This document shows, piece after piece, positions 1-12,100 of a DNA stretch of 64,000 bases. How positions within the stretch are numbered: position 1 is the first letter of the stretch; the number at the start of each line of letters is the position of its first letter. The notes beneath the pieces were generated by a model. The model was not told the origin of the DNA. It saw only the letters and a program-made list of their open reading frames with translations, and did no database searches. Origin of the DNA: Ampullaceana balthica (lineage: Eukaryota; Mollusca; Gastropoda; Lymnaeidae); contig CALYLW010001185.1 of NCBI GenBank assembly GCA_944989445.1, positions 124,001-188,000 of the forward strand, written 5' to 3'. The position numbers and the translations under genes are program-made.

Positions 1-204
1 TGTATAATTTAAAAAAAAACATTTTCCCTAACTGTAAATTGAACCTCGTACCCCCATGTCGGCAATCGATCACGCTTATATTTCGGCCAGCAAGACTTCT
101 TGTTGAGAGTACTTTTTAAAGTTATGATAAAAACTCTTTACCACCCGCATCTGACGTTACAACTAGGGCGAATTGAGGCATGGTTCATTGACGCGAGTGA
201 TAAT

Positions 205-445
205 ATTTTATATAGACACAAACTAAAAACTAAAAGTGCATTAATTTAATTACTGTGCATTCGATCGATCTGAAATTTTGACACAATGTATTGTCATCTA
301 CGATCTATATGTAGTAAAATTTTGAGATCTCTAGGACCATCAGAAGTTGTTTAATTTTACGTTACAAGATTTGAAGGAAGGATGGATGGATGGATGGATA
401 CAACATACAAACAGTGTGACTTAAATAAAAGCGTGTAAAATTAAA
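205..445 (+). repeat. Dispersed repeat R1, copy 1
   Basis: About 240 bp that recur, diverged, at 24400-24740 and 27055-27310 on this strand and twice in reverse at 29574-30533. The shared core contains GATCGATCTGAAATTTTGA and, further on, CAAACAGTGTGACTTAAAT. A GGAT tetranucleotide run sits near 380. I see no coding potential. The class is unknown. Bases 1-204 hold nothing else I can name. Confidence 0.7.
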
Positions 446-454
446 AGGTTCAGG

Positions 455-769
455 GTAATGACCTACTTGACCTGTGATTTTACTTGAGGTCTCGTGAGGT
501 TAAACGTGCTACCATCAGTGCGATACCTATTGTCCAGTCTTTTATTGCTATCCCTGAAGACCCCTGACAGCGTTGCTGATAAAATGAGACTTCACGGGGT
601 TGACGCCAGAACAAAACCTAGCTTTACACTAATAAGAACTAGGAATGTTTCGAAGGCCTCTACATAATCATTGTCCTGGACCCGAGCCGGCATGTCATGA
701 TGTAACTGCCTTACAATGGCTATAAACATTCTTGGGCAACCAAACTTTACCTGAATTCTCCACAGTCCT
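455..769 (-). pseudogene. RTE-type LINE reverse transcriptase relic, 3' part
   Basis: The minus strand reads a decayed reverse-transcriptase core: KFGCPRMFIAIVRQ, then a degraded copy of the usual GVKQGCVLAPTLF block, then RYRTDGSTFNLTRPQ. These are hallmark blocks of RTE-type non-LTR retrotransposons. There are stops and no complete frame. The fragment continues at 1869-1990 and is split by the LTR-like insertion 770-1868. It is a dead copy. Confidence 0.7.
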
Positions 770-1868
770 TGTGGACGACTGGGTTTAGTGTCAAGGCACC
801 AGGGCGTGCTCGCAAATGTTGGCAATCGCTATATCTCACCGAATGATCCCCACAAGTGTCATATACACTTTATCTATAAACAAAATACGTTAATAAACAT
901 ATAAATATGTACACAACACCTCTGTCTACAGAATATGAGAATATTATGACATAACATTGAATAATAAATAAAATATCTATATATACATACACACATTATA
1001 ATTACTAGAAGACAAGGTACACAAAAGAAATAGACATTAGATACATAATACAAAATTTCTCAATGAGCCAAGCTCCATTGAATAGGACGCCTGTCGCTCA
1101 TCCGTCTTACACCCGGTCCAAGGTTAAGGGTCAGTCTCTTGTGCCACATTGCTGGTCAGTGATGATTCTTACAAATAACCAGATATGCCGTTAGACGCCG
1201 CGCCCTCAATTACGTGGAGTTATTGACAGCTCAAAGACTTGACTACCGTCAGATGTGACATAGTCCTCCACACTGTCTCTAAAACGCTGTGGCACGGGGT
1301 CACCTAATCACCTCCAACACACTAGCAAGTCTCCTGTCTCAATAATCTTTTGTACACCTCAATAGCTAATAATAAGTTTACTTCAATTTACTGGCTATAA
1401 CTTACTGGCCGAAGACAGTAATAGTAAAAATACATTCTCTAACAAGTCAATAAACATGTCAATAAACAAGTGTTAACTGACATACTGAAGTATTCAACTT
1501 AAGCATTTAAAACTGTACTAACTATGTCTATAACTTATCTAACCAAATTGAAAACAAAATTCCCAACCAGGCTCTCACTTCACAAGTCCCGATACTCAAA
1601 TACATCTACTACGTCATAGTAAGGGTTGGAATGCAGAGTACGCATTGTCTCACAATTCCATTATTTATATCGCCCACACCCACGTCTCGTGTCACTCTTC
1701 ACTTAATACCTATTGGGAATCTTTTTGTCGTACACGGCAGTACTCTTTTCTGATAGGTCAGACCTAGCCTTGCACCATCCTGGACAATACTCATGCGCGA
1801 CTGGCCTTGTGAATCATAGCGTGGGATTCTTCAGTGGTTCTTAAAAAGTGACTTAGGGGGACTCAACA
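770..1868. mobile_element. Probable solo LTR (1.1 kb) inserted in an RTE relic
   Basis: The segment starts TGTGGACGAC and ends GGACTCAACA, so it has TG...CA termini. It interrupts a reverse-transcriptase reading that resumes in register on both sides. The flanks are GTCCT on the left and GCCCT on the right, a 4/5 match to a 5-bp target duplication. It shares its last eight bases (ACTCAACA) and an internal ACAACACCTCT segment with the interruption at 60985-62229. No protein or primer-binding site is visible, so a solo LTR is the simplest reading. Orientation is undecided. Confidence 0.6.
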
Positions 1869-1990
1869 GCCCTTCTCTGCAAAATGTATTAGAAGCTTTA
1901 GTCAGGTCAATGTATTTTGGAGAAGATGTCCTCATACTGTTCCTTGCACTTTTCTTGCAGCCTGGTTCTTGTAAACATGCATTCTTGGAA
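1869..1990 (-). pseudogene. RTE-type LINE reverse transcriptase relic, 5' part
   Basis: The minus strand reads LQEKCKEQ, then after a one-base shift DLTKAS and a CREG-like block. This is the conserved RTE region that carries the first catalytic aspartate (VDLTKAFDTV in typical copies). It continues directly into 455-769 once the LTR-like insertion is removed. Confidence 0.65.
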
Positions 1991-2416
1991 ATGTAGATAT
2001 TTGTTATATCACAATTTCTCTTTTAAAATTAATCTTTAATAGTTTTCAAGGTTTACTAAGTTGTTATTTATGAATTTGTTTTAATTTTAAAAGAGAAAAT
2101 GAAGAAAACAAATATAGCAGAAATGTATATTCTGATAAAATAGTGTAACACTTTTAAACATGTTAATTTAATTCAGTATTTAAATCTTAACTATTAATCA
2201 CTCGTTCAACAGTAGGTTATCTCTCACACTGGATATCATTTCTATCTTACTCTATCCTATATAATTATTCAAGAACTCCTTTACACACTTACATAGTTTT
2301 AATAAGTATTATTATGTGAATCTCTAACATATTTTGTATTCAAATTTTAATAATTATCTTGTTGCGCTACTTCGAAATAAAACATATATAAAAAATAAAA
2401 TATATAAAAAATATTT

Positions 2417-2484
<68 letters not shown>

Positions 2485-2626
2485 TAATAATTTATTAAAA
2501 ATAAAAATCTACTTAATTTCTCCCCATTTTTGGAAACGATATAGGCACAAATTATGAACAGCATAAAACAATCAAATATTTGAAATAAAGTGTGCTGTGT
2601 ATTTCTTAAAAAAACAGAATACAAAA
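1991..2626. other. Gene-free stretch upstream of F-box gene A
   Basis: AT-rich sequence with a long TA microsatellite at about 2418-2480. The upstream block shared by copies B and C (see 28399 and 50700) is not recognisable here, so the promoter of copy A either differs or has been replaced. I cannot place a TATA box or start site with confidence. Confidence 0.5.
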
Positions 2627-2800
2627 ATGAATCTAAACAAAATAAAACGAAAATGCACGTCCCAAATGAGGTCAGCGAATTTAAGGGACAACGCAAAACC
2701 TTCAGAGCCCGTGACACCACCCTGGAACATGCTACCACTAACTGCATTGGTTGAAATCTTCAGGTGCCTGGAAGATATTGACAGGATATCAATGAGCAAA
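2627..2800 (+). CDS. Gene A exon 1 (start, first half of F-box)
   Basis: A basic N-terminus (MNLNKIKRK) is followed by the F-box helix LPLTALVEIFRCLEDIDRIS. The exon ends AGCAAA before GTAAAT, phase 0. It is more diverged from B and C exon 1 than those two are from each other. Confidence 0.75.
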
Positions 2801-4335
2801 GTAAATATAAATATTCGTTTAAAACTTTGCTTACAATAAGGAAAACATATTAACATTTCTTTTATACTTTCAATGGTCTTACCAGGGATAATCTGTAACT
2901 TGTTTTGCAATTGCTAATTCTATAAATATAACTCGATTAATTGTTTTTACGCATAATGTTGTATGTAGTTCCGCCCATAGTTGATTTCTTCGTAAAGATT
3001 TTTAGAAGAAACAATATATAACTTGCGTAGAGAACTAAACAAAAGCCCCTTGCTTCTTGTTTAGGTCTGCAAGACTTGGAGTCTATGTTTCCGGGACCCA
3101 AGTCTGTGGAGAAAGAAGGTTTTCCACTTCATTACGATGAAACCCGAACCACATTCGGATGTGGAGGACTTAATGGATGATAAATCATCATTTGATATAA
3201 TTGGAGGTGCAGTAAGATCCCTTCATTAATTTCTTTGCCTTGGTTTAAATGTACTTTAACATAGACACCGAAATAATTTTCCTTAATTTCCAAACATTTA
3301 TCTATAGCCGTTGCGCTTACTGCATTGAATCGTTATCTTAGTTTTCTTAAATATATTATTATAACAAATCACTCTTTCTCTCTGTTATAATTAAATATAA
3401 AATTTCAACAACGAAAAAATGAAAACCTCTACATTAATTTCTCGCCAGGAAATCAAGCCGTAAAATTTGCAAAACATTTCTCAGGCTACCTCCAGGATGT
3501 TGAAATTTATCTTCATGAATCTACTAAGATTGTCGTCAGAGATTTTTCATTATTTGCTAATTTGTTGTATAAGGCCAAGCTGAAAAGGCTGACATTTGGC
3601 TTTTTTTGCGATATCCATCACTATTACCGGACAAAGGCGAATGAGGCGTGCATTCAACAAGTACAGAAAATAATCCGAAATCAACCCTCTTTAGAGGTAA
3701 GTACTGCTGGAAGATGTGCAGGTTGCAATCGCTGTTACAGTATCAGTGATTATTGACCTAGAAATAAATCAGGGAATATTATTTACCATTTAGCTCATCA
3801 AATGATTGAATTTTGGTTTGATTTCTTGTGTTAATTCAGGCTCAAAATTATAATGTAAAAAATGTTATAAGAATTAATTTAACATTAATGCAAAAAAAAA
3901 TTGTTAAATATTTAACAATATTTAAACAATTTTTTTTAATTACAATTAAAATTATGTTAGCAAAAGTTTTACTTCAGTTACAAATTTTGATGATCATATT
4001 TATATGTACAAAGATTTGCACTCATATACTCTGTCGTAGTCAATAAGTCATTTCAAACATTTTAGGCATTTTCATTCACACCTTATGAACTTGGCCAGCG
4101 CAATGGCCTCAAAGTCTTACAATGTTTGGGAAACACGTGTGGAGATACACTAAAGACCCTCCTTCTTGAATCAGAATATCATGAGAGCAACCAAGATTAC
4201 TGGATAGCGGAATTAAAGGTTAATGTCTAACCAATTTATTATCTGTTTTCTGGCGTTTTTAAGCAGTTAAAACTGTAGGTTGTTATTCTCTCAATCTATC
4301 TCTCTATCTATCTCTCTCTCTCACTACATTCTGCG

Positions 4336-4367
<32 letters not shown>

Positions 4368-5023
4368 ACGTATGTGAGTTGTAAGTATATTAATATTAGT
4401 GCTGCGAAAATTAACGATTAATTTATCGATTAATCGTTAAACATTTTATAGATTACGTATCGATTAAAATAAAAAAAATTAGGAAAATATGTATAACATT
4501 GTTTTTCAATTTATTAAAAAATAATGAATTATTAATATTTAATAATAATTTATTAATGTTTTAACAAACAAACTTCTCCCACGTATTATTATAATTTAAT
4601 CATTTATGTAGACGTTCAGATCTAAACAAAAAATGGCGACTAATGGCAGCTTGGGCATAGTCAAATTATGGAATATAATCAGATAGTTGAGCAATCATTT
4701 TAATTTTAAGCTAACTGCGCATAGCAAAGTAGAAGATGGCGAAAAACTTAACTTTGTTACCTGCCGTAAACAATTCGCTTTTAGGGGATCAGATTCATCG
4801 CTGAGATACCACCTTCAGCACAAACATCTTAGACAGGGGAAAAATAAAACAAAACAATGTCAATTACTTGTTTTTGTTACTTCCCTTGCGATGATTAGTT
4901 TAATGACGTTTAAAAAAATTTAATTTGTGACTTTAATCGAAATTAACGATTAATTAATGAAATTAATTGTTAATTTTCTCAAAAGTTAACGATTAAATTT
5001 ACATTAATTGTTAACAGCTCTAA

Positions 5024-5098
<75 letters not shown>

Positions 5099-8000
5099 TA
5101 CTAGTGTATTAACCGTAAAAAATGACGGGTATTTTCAAAATGGATATATTTCAGTTTTTGTAATTGTCCCTTTTGCCAGAAAGCCGAATAGTAAATAATC
5201 AGAAAATGTAGAGACCAAGAGTGAAAAATGAAATTTCTTTTCCATATTGAACAATTTTATTCGGACGTTTGAAAATAGTGGGTTTTTTAATGTTTTTTTT
5301 TCTTTTTGCAATATATTGTTTAAGGTTATTTTTTTTAGCGGTGGGCTTTCTAAAATCTAGCTTTACGAACGGACATAGCAGAGTATATATTTTGATTATA
5401 TATACGAATATATGTGTTTTGAGAAAACCTCCAAGCTTAGGCTTCGCGTTATATACGTTTGCATGAATAATAATGATATAATCATGATAATAGTAAATGC
5501 ATAGTGAATTACACACAACATAAAGTGATACTGCGGGAAAGAAGTTTGAAGTTCGACGTATTAACAAATATTGCTGAGGTGTCAGCCGGACGTTAACTTG
5601 CGGCATTGAATAGTGCGCACCAATTATGAGTGCACCAATAATATAGCACAGTGCGTTAAAAATAAATTATGTTACAGTAATGTGATCCACATCACGCATA
5701 TCTGTGATTTGAAGCCGTTTAAGCTTCATCGATGATTATTACTTGTCAGTTTATTCGCCCATTTTTCCATACATTATTACCACAACATTATCAAAACATG
5801 TAAAAAATAAACTGTAATTTTACACATGTTAATAACTATTTATTTTTCATGAAACGTAGTAAGCAAAGTTTGTCACAGGATAACAAAAAAGATTAACTTA
5901 TCAACTGTTAATCATATTTACAATTTAATATACACGTGTTAGTAATTTACATAAACGTTTTTATTGTTGTCAAATCAGCACCTTTTCAAGATCGATTATG
6001 ACTTGTCAGTTGATGCGCCCATTGGTCCATACATTATTACCTTTACATTATCAAAAACATGTAAATAAAAAAATTGTTACTATTTACAAATATGAATAAC
6101 AACGAACTATTTATTTTGCATGAAACATTTGAAGTAAAGTTAAGCACTGGATAAAAGAAAATATGAAAGTATAAAATTTAATATACACGTTTTAGGAATT
6201 CTAATAAAAGTTTTCATTATGGTCAAGTCAGCACCCCTTCCAGTACTATATTAAAAGCAAAGATTCTGTAGTCAAGATTAGTCTAAGACGCATTAAAATA
6301 TTACATGTAAATAACAATAAAAAAAACTATTGTGGGGAGGAGTCCGATTTTTAAAATATGTTATTTTTTTAAACATACAAATATGCAATCTCAAAGTGTA
6401 TAAAAGAAAAACTAATGCTAAACTGAAGCATAAGTTGACAAATTTCATTTGCAGTAATAGATAATGGCTGTGTAGTTCAAAACGCATCGAAACTTGACAA
6501 CCGAACGACAACCAATTGTAAATTTTATCAACCGAAAAACGAATGTTATATATTAGTATAGAAAATTAAATGTATAATTACGTACGTAATATTGACATGG
6601 ACACATACATTTAATACAAAAAAATAATAATAATATTAATCACATCAAATAAAACATTGCTCTTTTTACTTCTTTCCCTTCACACATTAATAAAAGCTTA
6701 AATAATGACGTCACGTCACAATATTTTATGGTGAACAACACATTTTCTTAATCTCGAAAGCAACATTTTTTTTTCGGGAGTTTCCTCGCATAGCGTCAGA
6801 ACTGACTGACTGACAATTGCAAATTATATAGTTTAATATATATCTAATATATAAATCTCAGTTGTTTGTATCTTTGCTTGTATATTTAACTTTTCAACTG
6901 TCTGCTCGTTACACAGCCACGGAAAAACCAAATGACGGACGGGGACCAAATTTGGCAGGACGGTTCCTTTTATCCTGAAGATGGTTTTATGATAGTTTTT
7001 GTAATTGTCCCTTTTGCTCGAATGCCGTAAATTAAATAATCAGAAAATGCAGAGACAAAGAATGAAACATTTAACCTCATTTCTATATTGAACAACTTTA
7101 CGCGGACGTTCAACTTCCGTTCAAAGCGAGTGATTTTTTATTTTTTATTCCCCAATACTTTATTTTCAGCGGTGCGCATTCAAAAAATATTATATTGTCT
7201 AATTACGGTGCGCACATTTTCGTGTACTCTTCTTTTCAAAAATTATAATATAAGCATAAAACAATGACGTAATTTAATATTTTTATTCAATCCATACAGA
7301 CAAGGGGAATCAATATACATAATTAACATAAGTAACTTATCAGTGTTTGATAAATACGAAATATGAAACTTGCTGAAATGTATACAAATATTTCATAATA
7401 ATAATAATTAATCCTCAAATCATATTTTTAAATCGCTGCCTTTTCAAAAAATAAAATATAAGCATAAAACAATGACGGCATTTAATATTTTTATACAAAA
7501 TCGATCGCTGCGCCACCTAACATAACCTAAAAATATTATTTTCATCTATACACACATACAGACGACGGGAATTATGTATATTGATGATTACAAAAGGGAA
7601 TTATTTTTGGTCAGTTGTAATGAGCAGATTTTTTTTATTATTATTAAGCCAGAATATTTCTAAAACCATGTATTATTATTTTAAATTTAAAATTTTTTTT
7701 TATTTTTTTTATTTTCAACAAAACAGTGGCGTTTTATAATGGATACAAACAAACATACATACAAACATCAATTGAGTTTTATATCATGTGGATTAAATTG
7801 CGATTTTTTAAAATATAATTCATAACTAGACATTTAATAAAAAAAACATAGATGTAGCGAGTTTATTTTATGTGGAAAGTGATGGCCTATGTTAAATAAA
7901 CTTACACATTAAAAATGTTTACATAAGCTATATATACCCTATACATTATAAACTTTCTCTACCGAACTTATTAACAGAAGTTGATTAAATTTAATAAAGT

Positions 8001-9116
8001 GATCCTGAAAACGCTTAATTAATATGAATTGCGAATTGAACATGTGATGGTCATTCCTTTGAAGTCGGAATAGCATAGGCCATTTTTAAAATTGCTTTTT
8101 ATCATTTTTCAGATGCGCTTATTAACAGACGGTTGAATCTTTTCTATTTAATGTGGATATATTTTTTTGTCAGAAACAAAATATGGTGTGTGTGTGTTTG
8201 TATTGAATATAATTTAAAAAATATGATGCCGTATCAGAAATAGGGAACACAAAAAAAGATTCCTTTTTGAAATTATATACATTGCATAAAAACCGTAAAT
8301 ATAAATCGTAAATATAGAGACATTAAATTTTTAAAATATTTATTTCCAAGTTACTATACCTATGAATACGTCAAAAGGAAGAGTTATTTCGGTCCTGTAC
8401 ATTTACTTTATAACAAGATTTTAGTTTATGCGGCCAGTTTTCTATAATCTTTTATTGTTTAAATATGGAATGCACATTTGCTTGATATCATTTTAATACG
8501 ACTGCTTTTGTTTTCTTTTTAAAAGTATTTTAGAAAGTACATTTATAATTTTGTTTATTGGCGTTATGAGTTATGTAGCTTTTGCCTTTTTATGGGATAG
8601 TTCCATATGTCATTGATCTCATATCGCAGTTACAAATATTGTATTACATACAATTGTGTTACGATGCAGTGTGGTAATTATGTATGAAATTTTTGAGTGA
8701 TGAGCGCGGTAGATCTCTTTCGGAAAACATATCAGTTATGTTTATTTAGTACAAGTGGGAATGAAATAGTACATTTAGTTATTATGGTCGTCAAGATTAA
8801 TTATTTAATAAATCATATCTTTTAAATAGTAAGGTAATTTTAAAAGGTACTGCATTAAGTGAAAACAAATCACGCGGTAAAATGGTAAAAAATAAATAAT
8901 TGTGTCTGTTTTTTAAACTCTCTTTATTTTTCTTAAATATATTTAATTATATTTATTTTTTCCCTTAAAATGGAATATCTCTGTTTCCCCATAAGATTTT
9001 AACTAATAGATGAATCTGAAATTTAACTTAGCAAATAAAAATTGTAATAACCATCAACTAATACTTGGGAAAAAGGGTCAGCACACTCCCTCTACGAAGA
9101 GCGGATATATTTCTAG

Positions 9117-9195
<79 letters not shown>

Positions 9196-12100
9196 CTGGC
9201 AAAGTGTGACATTCAGGCAATGTATAGAATACCTGATGGTTTCAGGCAAATTATGAAATGATTGCGATTTCATACATTGCCTAGGCATTCTATAGAATGT
9301 CGAGTTTTCGTCCGGCAAAGTATGTAATTGGCCTACCCCCGCCATTTTTCCAGCCACTGATGTTGTCGATGGCACTTTGGTCGTTGTTTGATGATGACGA
9401 TCGAAGCCTGTGAGTGTGGACAGTTATTGTAAGACAGCGTTTAGCCCGTACGAGGTTCCACGACCAAATCACATATAATATTGGCAAAATTCTTCTCATT
9501 ACGTAAGTTTATATCATCCAGCTAAGATTCCACTTCCATAACGTTTCTCCTTGGATTGCTGTGTGACCATAACAGAAGAGCATGCAGTGCTGGGACAGGA
9601 ATTACGCCATGATGTCATGCAACGACGGTTCTAAGATGAGTTATCTAAACTAAGAGCCAATGATCCTATAAAAAACGTTTTATTTTTAAAACCAAAACTG
9701 TTACCAAAGTTGGTGGAAGATATGAAAATGGCTAAGGCCATCATTAAGCAAGAACCACGGGACTATTTGCTAGTGAAACACTGTGATGTCATGATGGTGG
9801 AAAATAAGATAAAGTTGATCTACTCTGTTAGAGACGGTGTGAGTGTCATTCTGTTTTACGTCGCGTACCCCAAGATATTTGACGTACTTCATAAAGCCCA
9901 TTTGGCCATTGGTTATAGAGGACAGGACAGAATGTTGAAATACCAAATACCCGTTATGATATTGAACTGTGTATTAACCTTCGCGAACCTTGCCAGCAAA
10001 AACAAAAAGGCGTCAAAAAAGTCATTGTGATCAAGCCAATGGCTTTTTCTCAATTTAACTCTCGTTGTCAGGTCGATGTCATAGACTTTCAATATCTTCC
10101 TGAATGGGAATACACGTTTATAATGGTGTATTAAGATATCCCAACAAGTTGGTAGTTATCAGGTCCCTGAAGACAAAGAGGGAACAAGTAGTAGCATGCC
10201 AGCTCGTAGTCATATTTACTTTGCCTGGTGCTCCAATGATTCTAAAGTCTTGAAAAAAAGGGCAGGGAATTTTCAAACAATGTGGTAAGCAGCATAAAGG
10301 TGTACTGGCCCACTTTGAAAATCGTTCATGTTAAGCCGCGCCACATACAAAGCCAGGGGAGCGTCGAAAGAGCTAAATCAAAAATCGAAAATATGCTGTG
10401 TGATTGGATGCAAGATGAAATAATTGGCCACTGAAGTGAGGGGTTACGGTTCGTTCAACCCTAGAACAACAGAGATTTTCATTCTGGGATTAAAATATCA
10501 CCATACGAAGCTTTCTTTGACTGCATATGTAAAGTAGGCCTATAAACGACGTCCCTACCTAACGGCGATTTACAAGATGTGGAAACAGAGGAAGACCTAA
10601 AAAAATTTTTACAGATTCTATATCATGTTCTTTATTTTGTATTACTTCCACTTTAAAAAACGTAATTACCAAAAAAGTCTTTTGTTGTGCTCTTTTTACA
10701 CTTTGCCTAAATGAAATCAGGCATTCTATAGAATGTCTTTAAAAAAATAAACCCTATTTTACACCCTCCCCTAGGCATCAATATTCACATAAATATTTTC
10801 AACAAAAATATCCTAATCTTTTTTTAACTAATTTCATGCCTAGACTATAAAATGGAATTAGTCTTTTGGATATCTTTTTCCTAGAACTAAAGGAATCATA
10901 TGAAAAGATATTGTTTTCATTTATGAGTAATGTGAAAAGTAATTGATCCTTGCCCATTAGAGTTTGTAACTTTTAAGAAACTTTGTTATTTTGGTAAAAT
11001 ATACAAAGGAAAGCATGTGTAATTACATCAGAGATACCAAAATTTGATGGTTAATATTTAACGTAATCATGCTTTCTATTCTCTCGATGCAAATATCGTA
11101 ATTTTATGAAGAGGTGGTTTCATTTATCGCTTTCCAAATTTCTTGATGCGTTCATACTCTTCTATAAATTTTAAAGGGGAATTATAAGCCCAAAAACGAA
11201 ATATAGTTATTTTTATTTTGACTACCCCGTTGATCGCACGGGCATTGTTCTCGTATTTGCATATCTATGTATATATATGTAAATGAAAATCAGGATAAAA
11301 TTATTGTTAAAAAATAACCTACATGGATTACAAACGGCAAGTTTAAGGACTGGATATCAACGGACAATGATTCCAAATATAACGCTGTATGTACGTGTTG
11401 TAGAAGGATATTTAGCGTTGCATCTGGGGGTGTACGAGAAGTTCGCAGCCACGGTAGAAGCGCAAAACATATTCAGAAAATGTCAACAAGGATTGGAGCC
11501 AAATGATTGGAGCCAACAATTCCGTGCTTTCAGGTTTCAAAAGGGTACTACCAAATACATTTCATATAAATTCACATGCCATGTAGCTGCTCTATGTGCC
11601 GCTGATGCAAGTAAAACATTTCCCAAATGTATTTAACATCTAAGCAGAGACATTCACGGCCATTTTTCAAATGGTTGCACAAGATTACAGCTGTACAAAG
11701 AGTTTCAAGAGTTCGTGGAAGCAGACACTCTATGAATATTGCAGCTGTGTTCCCCGAGATGGTTGAGCCTGTGGGAGTGTATTAATCCTATTGTTAACCA
11801 ATATGATGCACATTTAAGCTATTTTCAATCAAGTGATAAATGTGACCGGTTAGTTACAGTGGATAAAATTAGAACTCAATTGCAAAATCATGTCATAAAA
11901 TGTTGTTTTTTTTGTTTTTGCAAGCACTGCTTTCTATGTTTACGCATTTCAACATAATGTTTCAATGAAATTCTCAGATTTTACCAGATTTATATGCAGA
12001 GACAAATCAACTTTTGAAAAGTGTGTTGGTTTACTATATACGAACACATGTACTCTTGTTTGTTAAATACTTAACGAGTTTTGATCACTTGGAAAGTACA

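Noticed and set aside
2597..2626. Earlier in-frame ATG for gene A
   Set aside because: The ten added residues have no counterpart in B or C, whose ATG aligns with 2627. It cannot be excluded without transcript data.
5199..5606. 135-codon minus-strand open frame
   Set aside because: Low-complexity lysine/isoleucine-rich translation of a Helitron-type repeat, with no homologous frame in the other copies of that repeat.
9010..9375. Ile-Tyr repeat proteins
   Set aside because: Translation of a TA microsatellite.
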